Part shown: positions 57,800 through 64,000 of the stretch, one piece after another
Layout: each line of letters starts with the position of its first letter
Position numbering within the stretch: the first letter of the stretch is position 1
NCBI RefSeq assembly: GCF_021130785.1
Contig: NC_060211.1
Span: 28,877,001 to 28,941,000, forward strand
Length of the DNA stretch: 64,000 nucleotides
Reading direction: 5' to 3'
DNA from: Homalodisca vitripennis
Taxonomy: Eukaryota; Arthropoda; Insecta; Hemiptera; Cicadellidae
Position numbers and translations under genes: made by a program
Notes under the pieces: model-generated
What the model saw: the letters and a program-made list of their open reading frames with translations, nothing else
Told to the model about the DNA's origin: nothing
Database searches by the model: none

Positions 57800-59320
57800 A
57801 GCCTTAATGACTGGTACACGATGTTATTCTTATCCACTCAATACCGCAAGTCCGTGTGTCTGTGTTTGGCCAGGTTTCATCACGTTAAGTCCACACAGCC
57901 AGGAATGCCAGCCTTTCAGTATATTGAGTCTTTATGACTGGTACACGATGTTATTCTTGTCCTCTCAATACCGCAAGTCCGTGTGTCTGTGTTTGGCCAG
58001 GTTTCATCACGTTAAGTCCACACAGCCAGGCATGCCAGCCTTTCAGTATATTGAGTCTTTATGACTGGTACACGATGTTATTCTTGTCCTCTCAATACCG
58101 CAAGTCCGTGTGTCTGTGTTTGGCCAGGTTTCATCACGTTAAGTCCACACAGCCAGGCATGCCAGCCTTTCAGTATATTGAGTCTTTATGACTGGTACAC
58201 GATGTTATTCTTGTCCTCTCAATACCGCAAGTCCGTGTGTCTGTGTTTGGCCAGGTTTCATCACGTTAAGTCCACACAGCCAGGCATGCCAGCCTTTCAG
58301 TATATTGAGTCTTTATGACTGGTACACGATGTTATTCTTGTCCTCTCAATACCGCAAGTCCGTGTGTCTGTGTTTGGCCAGGTTTCAACACGTTAAGTCC
58401 ACACAGCCAGGCATGCCAGCCTTTCAGTATATTGAGTCTTTATGACTGGTACACGATGTTATTCTTGTCCTGTCAATACCGCAAGTCTGTGTGTCTGTGT
58501 TTGGCCAGTTTCATCACGTTAAGTCCACACAGCCAGGCATGCCAGCCTTTCAGTATATTGAGTCTTTATGACTGGTACACGATGTTATCCTTGTCCTGTC
58601 AATACCGCAAGTATTTGGCCAGGTTTCATGTTAAGTCCACACAGCCAGGCATGCCAGCCTTTCAGTATATTGAGTCTTTATGACTGGTACACTTGTCAAT
58701 ATCGTCGATATTGTTGTGCTGACTGGCGGTCAATCATCGTTTCAGGTTTCATCACGTTAAGTCCACACAGCCAGGCATGCCAGCCTTTCAGTATATTGAG
58801 TCTTTATGACTGGTACACGATGTTATTCTTGTCCTCTCAATACCGCAAGTCCGTGTGTCTGTGTTTGGCCAGGTTTCATCACGTTAAGTCCACACAGCCA
58901 GGCATGCCAGCCTTTCAGTATATTGAGTCTTTATGACTGGTACACGATGTTATTCTTGTCCTCTCAATACCGCAAGTCCGTGTGTCTGTGTTTGGCCAGG
59001 TTTCATCACGTTAAGTCCACACAGCCAGGCATGCCAGCCTTTCAGTATATTGAGTCTTTATGACTGGTACACGATGTTATTCTTGTCCTCTCAATACCGC
59101 AAGTCCGTGTGTGTCTGTGTTTGGCCAGGTTTCATCACGTTAAGTCCACACAGCCAGGCATGCCAGCCTTTCAGTATATTGAGTCTTTATGACTGGTACA
59201 CGATGTTATTCTTGTCCTCTCAATACCGCAAGTCCGTGTGTCTGTGTTTGGCCAGGTTTCATCACGTTAAGTCCACACAGCCAGGCATGCCAGCCTTTCA
59301 GTATATTGAGTCTTTATACG
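57800..59320. repeat. 127-bp minisatellite, 12 units
   Basis: Units start with tgactggtacacgatgttat at 57807, 57934, 58061, 58188, 58315, 58442, 58568, 58679, 58806, 58933, 59060 and 59189. Most are nearly identical. The units at 58568 and 58679 are altered: a deletion after gcaag in the first, and a novel 60-bp segment in the second. The overlapping 85-codon frames arise because 127 is 3 x 42 + 1, so each stop comes round every two units. They are not genes. Confidence 0.98.
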
Positions 59321-59339
59321 GAGGGTGACCTAATTCCGA

Positions 59340-62300
59340 AATAAAAATTTATCTTCGTTTCTATGTCCATTCTAATATTACTTCGTTATTCACTGTTAAC
59401 CACTCTCCGTTTACAAGTATTTCAGTTTTGAAATAAATTTGTAGAAATATTTCACAATATTAAACTCATGATTAAGAACCTTAACAGTTAAAACTAACTT
59501 ATTTTTTGTCTCAGTGGAACGTATGCAAATGTGTAAGTTAATTATTCAGATCATTAGGTAAAATAAGGAAAGGTAAAGTTTTATCAAACATATCATAACA
59601 AGGCTTGACAGTACTAAACTGAGAACTAAAGTAAAACCTTAACATTGATTTTCAAACAGAAAAACGTCCTATTATACTTAAGTCTGAATATCTGCCCCAT
59701 CGACCTCCTATGTTCAAATCTTATAAAAGTATTTTTAGTTTCAAACAGCTAATTATTAAAAAACACCTATTGTTAAGGGCTATTATTGTGAATCCAATAG
59801 AAAATGTTAATATCAGCTGATTGTGTGTTATTTTGGTTATAAAAATCCACTAACCAAATAAACATAAATTTATTTTTTTTTCGTCACTTTTTATGGCAAT
59901 GGGCTACTTTCCTATACAGCTGAGATGTGCCAGTCATAGTTTCCCTCATAACTAAGTCAGCTGATTTTCTTTCTCTCAAATTTTACTTTCCAAAGTAAAC
60001 AATTCTTTCCACATGTAAACATCTCTTTACCTGTTTTAAACAATTGAAATGCCCGGTTTTACCAAGGAGCACTAATGGTTTATGATGTAAGTAAGAAAAC
60101 AGTAATAAATTTATGTTAATTTGAATTTTATTAACTAATTTTTATTTTTAATACAAAACAATTTCACTAATTTTTTGTACATTCCATGTTCAAATAGCTG
60201 ATTTTAACATCAAAATAAATGATGAAAGAGTGCAAAATTTCATTATGGAAGAATAATTACTAGACTATCAAATATCACAAATGTCTTGTCTTTTTGCATC
60301 ATGAAAAAAGTATTGTTAAATATTTGTCTCTAAAGTTCTATGGGGGGTTCGAAAAAGAATCTCATCCCGAAATAGGTCGCTTTTGAGAATAATAATCAAA
60401 TGTACTTTTTATGATGGATAACACTCGTTCGTTTATTGTACTATACTTGTATACAGATGTGTTCAATTTGGTTGATTTCAGTGTTAGAACTCCACTAAAA
60501 ATCAACTAGTTTTGATAAGTAACACATATTTAACATCCCTAATCTCACGCTCAAACCGGCACTCTTCTGTTTTATTCAGAACAGAACCAGAACAACATCC
60601 AAATTAATAACAATATTATATAAATTCAAGCTTCTATATAGACAGTATTTAATATGCGAATAATTTTTTAACATTTGTTTTAAAAATATTTACTATATTT
60701 TCAAATATAATATATCATATTAATGAAATTATAAACATCAGATGACAGGTCCTTCCTGGAGAAGAAGTGAGGGCAATTTGTTCACGCTTACTTTTTTATT
60801 TTTCTTCAAGAGGAAATCGTATCTAAAAAATCATTCAATTAGTTTGACCTACAGTGTCTTCGAATAGTGCTTTAAATTATGTTGAAATAAATGTGTGTCA
60901 GCAAACAACATGTTATAAGCACTGTACAATTTACCGTAAAATTTACATAAAATACGCGGGAGGTCACGCGTGAGTAAATTGCTGCAAGTTATTTTTTAAG
61001 GATAAAAATAAATAATTTTTTTTTTCAGTTTCAAAATTAAATGTGTCTAACAAAAAACAACATGCAAAATGGAACTTGAATATGTTATAAATGAGTGATT
61101 TATTACTTTAAATATATTTATCAGGGAATATTGCTGAATTGGATGCAGGGACGAAATTTTAATTGATTTAAATTATTAGGTGAGTAAAAGATTAATAGAT
61201 GTCTATGTCTTGTGGTGAAATATATGAGAAGAGGTAAGATGCTTTTGCTATGATGCCGATATTTTTAATCATATTAATACTACAGAATTAGAAAATTGTG
61301 ACAAACTGCAGCGAGTGCCAACTCTCACGCCTTAAAAAGGAGACCACACATTTTTACTGAATATTCACATGGAATAAAAACTAAAATAAAGGTAAATTTT
61401 AACCGATGTATAGTGGTAGAACTAAATAAGTAACTCATATCAGCAAATCTATCATAAAATCTAAACTTGATGCCCTTGGATCAAATTGGAAGAAAAATAC
61501 TGTGATGAATGTAAAGGTCATCATCGCTATCACATGTTGGGTGTGTAGGTGTCATACACTCGCACCTGTATACACACCTACGCACCTGTACCTGTGAGAC
61601 GGGTGGGTATTAGCGGTTTGATATACGATACATACAATGATACAACACACACGCACGTCACACACACTGTGTTAATTAATTACAGTAATACACACCTAAA
61701 CAATGTAGGTATTACATTGTATTACAAATTATGTTGTTGATGTTGACTTATATGATACCCTAACAAAAATAACGGTAAAGCTTTCGTCAGAAGTCTAAAA
61801 TAAGTATATCCCCCACTTTCTGAGCATTTATTTTCAACATAGTTTTAATCCAATGGTGATTCATAAAAATGTATAATTCAACAGCGGATAAATAATAGCT
61901 CAAACGACTTCGCCTCTAGACGAATTTGATTAAAACATTATTAAATCATAATAGAAGAACAAAACTTTATTAATAATTCTAAATAATATTTTCCTTTTAC
62001 CTTAACTAAAGATTACATCCACTTAAATGAACAATATAATTCAGTTATAGTAAAAATTAAGAAATATAATAAATGGATTCTTTTTCGACTCTTTATTCTT
62101 TTAACTTTATCCCGTGGAGGAGAATCCTACCCTAAATATTTAATGCTTGGTTAATTAATAATATTTCTCTTTTTGAATAATACATATGTAACTACTATAG
62201 CAGAATTTTACAGATCTAAAAGTTTTAGTTAAATAATTAGTGAAATCCCAATTAGAACAGTAGCCAGTCGTTTTTTTGTTAATTGCTCAATCATTTAATT

Positions 62301-62360
62301 AGTTGCTCAATTAAGTTAAATCGTTTTGTCAACGGGTACAATCAACTCAGACCTATCAGT
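59340..62360. other. AT-rich region without recognised genes
   Basis: No exon or repeat family recognised. CA/TG-rich short tracts lie around 61550-61690. Confidence 0.4.
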
Positions 62361-62365
62361 CTTAC

Positions 62366-62620
62366 ATTAGAGACTTCTAGTTTGCGTCATTATTCTTCTT
62401 GTAATAATACCTTTAAAATGAGGTGTCACTTCATTTTGCCCTATTTAAAATTGTGATAAAATACACCATTTTGGGGGGGGGGGGGGACGGACTCATAAAT
62501 TTTCATACATCAATAAACTCCTCAGTTAGACATATAAACAGCTCCTAGAGTAAATCATTCCATTTCTATTGATAAGAAAGTTAATAGGTTGGGAGGGAAG
62601 GACTTTTAAATTGTACGGGC
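62366..62620 (+). repeat. Dispersed repeat copy related to 45172-45560
   Basis: Shares agagacttctagtttgcgtc, atacctttaaaatgaggtgt, a ccattttggg block (here expanded to a G-run at 62464-62478) and gggaaggacttttaa with the copy next to the 0.8-kb foldback. Confidence 0.75.
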
Positions 62621-62624
62621 TACT

Positions 62625-64000
62625 TGTATACTGATAAAATACTTATAAAGTTTATAAACGAGTATCCTTCCAAAGCATGTTTAACTTTAATTAATTATTG
62701 TTATATCATTCCATTCCAAGAATGAAGAGAAGCCATCTGACAGAACTTTCTCTTGGATTGTCTATTTTATTACTATAAACTCGTTTCCTTTAGTACATGT
62801 CATATCTCTATCTGTAGACATAACACCTCTACGAACATCTAATCCGTACAAAATGCTTTAATTTCAAAGAGAGTTCACTTGTACTTATAATGTCAGCAGG
62901 GAAGTATTGATGTGTCAACTCATTCAAATATGATAAAGTCATTTACATGTTAGTAAATGATTCCTTAAGATTTAAGTTATTTTACTCTTTTTTGGACTCG
63001 TAAAAAACAATATTTTTGGAGAGACTTCATGTTGTGTATTGTTTGTTTGTATCTCTACCTAAACATTTCTTGAAGTAAGCTTTGTCTGCTCTCGGTCGGG
63101 TTTTATTTTCTCTAGAAACTCTCTATTTTAATTTTTCCTTTTTTAAACGATATTATTTTTAATCACTTGGATTCATATCATGCAATACTTCATTGCTTTC
63201 TCTTTGTCGCTTTTGTTTCAGATCTGAGCAAGTGTAAGTGTGTTTGAATTACATCATATGTTTGCTTTTGTAAGTCTGCCTACGCGCCAGTACATTCATA
63301 CAGTTGATTAGTGGCAAAACTTGTGTTTGGCTCTGGGTTTATGTGGGAGTTATGTTGGGGTTTCGTTGGAGTTATTGGAGTTCCTTTGATTGAGGAGTTT
63401 GATTCACGTTGGTTTCCACGCCTACTACTTGTATTCTCCCATAGGTTTTGTACTCTGGATTATATTTGTAGCATAAAAATATCATAGCTCATGCAATCTA
63501 CTAGGACATCATACAAGGAAATCAAATAGTTTTCAAAGTGAACCTATCAGAAGATAGTTCCGTTACATTAGTTCCACTTCCGTTCTGTAAGTTTCTAATT
63601 TTTCAGATCCTGAAAAAGTATTTTTCTAACCCTTAATTTTTTTTCGATTCTCTACTCTCTGGTTTTCTTCAGTTCTGTTTAAAAAATCATATACAGGTTG
63701 AGTTTGAGCTTCTTGAAGAATTTATTTAAATGTTTTAGTATTCTATATTAATATTTTTGCAAACAATATATACACGTAAATACTCAATGTTTGCAGGGTC
63801 TTCCCTACCAGATATATATTTCTCGAAATCGTTTTTTATCTGATACATCTGATTACATAAGTGCAGTGTTATATAAAGTATCTGAAGGAGAGCTGTTTCC
63901 ACACTGATTCTTAGAAATTTATTATTATAGTTTTTTACCGCATCAAAATCAAAAGAATGCAGACCACATGATTTAAAACCATGGTGCATAGTAGTTTGCG
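62625..64000. other. AT-rich region without recognised genes
   Basis: No supported features. A minus frame at 63989-63735 lacks splice or start evidence. Confidence 0.4.

Noticed and set aside
57807..59328. Series of overlapping 85-131 codon frames
   Set aside because: They are copies of the same 127-bp minisatellite read in two frames, ending at the TGA in each unit.

Overview
The window is AT-rich, gene-poor and repeat-rich eukaryotic DNA, most likely from an insect with a large genome. The evidence is a pickpocket-type DEG/ENaC channel gene, decayed Ty3/gypsy and LINE elements, tRNA-derived SINEs, a DUF7869-type element, and core promoters that match the arthropod TCAKTY initiator. The taxonomic placement beyond insect is a guess. 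Nothing looks prokaryotic, so genes appear as short exons bounded by AG...GT signals rather than as long open frames.

Region 1-4.0 kb holds the 3' two-thirds of a broken Ty3/gypsy retrotransposon on the + strand (protease, RT, RNase H, integrase, possible 3' LTR). Region 4.5-19.8 kb is, in my reading, the 5' part of one minus-strand gene. Six exons (19769-19567, 10787-10710, 10338-10216, 9281-9162, 5587-5471, 4743-4510) all join in phase 2. They encode a charged N-terminus, a coiled-coil stretch, and then the start of a pickpocket channel: the GMKY (HG-like) motif, TM1 and FPAVTVC. The remaining channel exons must lie beyond the window or in sequence I could not resolve. Its introns carry a LINE remnant, several minisatellites (a 112-bp array of about 24 units and a 72-bp array), and a ~157-bp array that repeatedly copies the splice acceptor and first part of exon 4.

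Region 20-38 kb is mostly non-coding: a tRNA-like palindrome, a 3 x 190-bp duplication, a 34/68-bp array, two exons of an unrecognised minus-strand gene (27327-26919), a 157-bp array of 13-14 units, and a 12-bp array. Region 38.3-41.4 kb holds a textbook CRE + TATA + initiator promoter, a 372-bp direct duplication, and a 1.6-kb terminal-inverted-repeat element carrying a broken DUF7869-like gene. A possible + strand exon lies just beyond it.

Region 41.6-49.9 kb is a cluster of mobile debris: a LINE 3' end, an inverted pair of SINEs, two foldback elements (about 0.8 and 2.1 kb) and a third SINE copy. It ends in a CpG-rich TATA-less promoter with a spliced-leader-exon signature. Region 50-64 kb contains a 412-bp tandem duplication, a LINE RT remnant, a foldback element with hammerhead-like core motifs, a 127-bp array of 12 units, and otherwise featureless AT-rich DNA. 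All exon models are read by eye from splice signals, phase and protein character; none is confirmed by transcript data.
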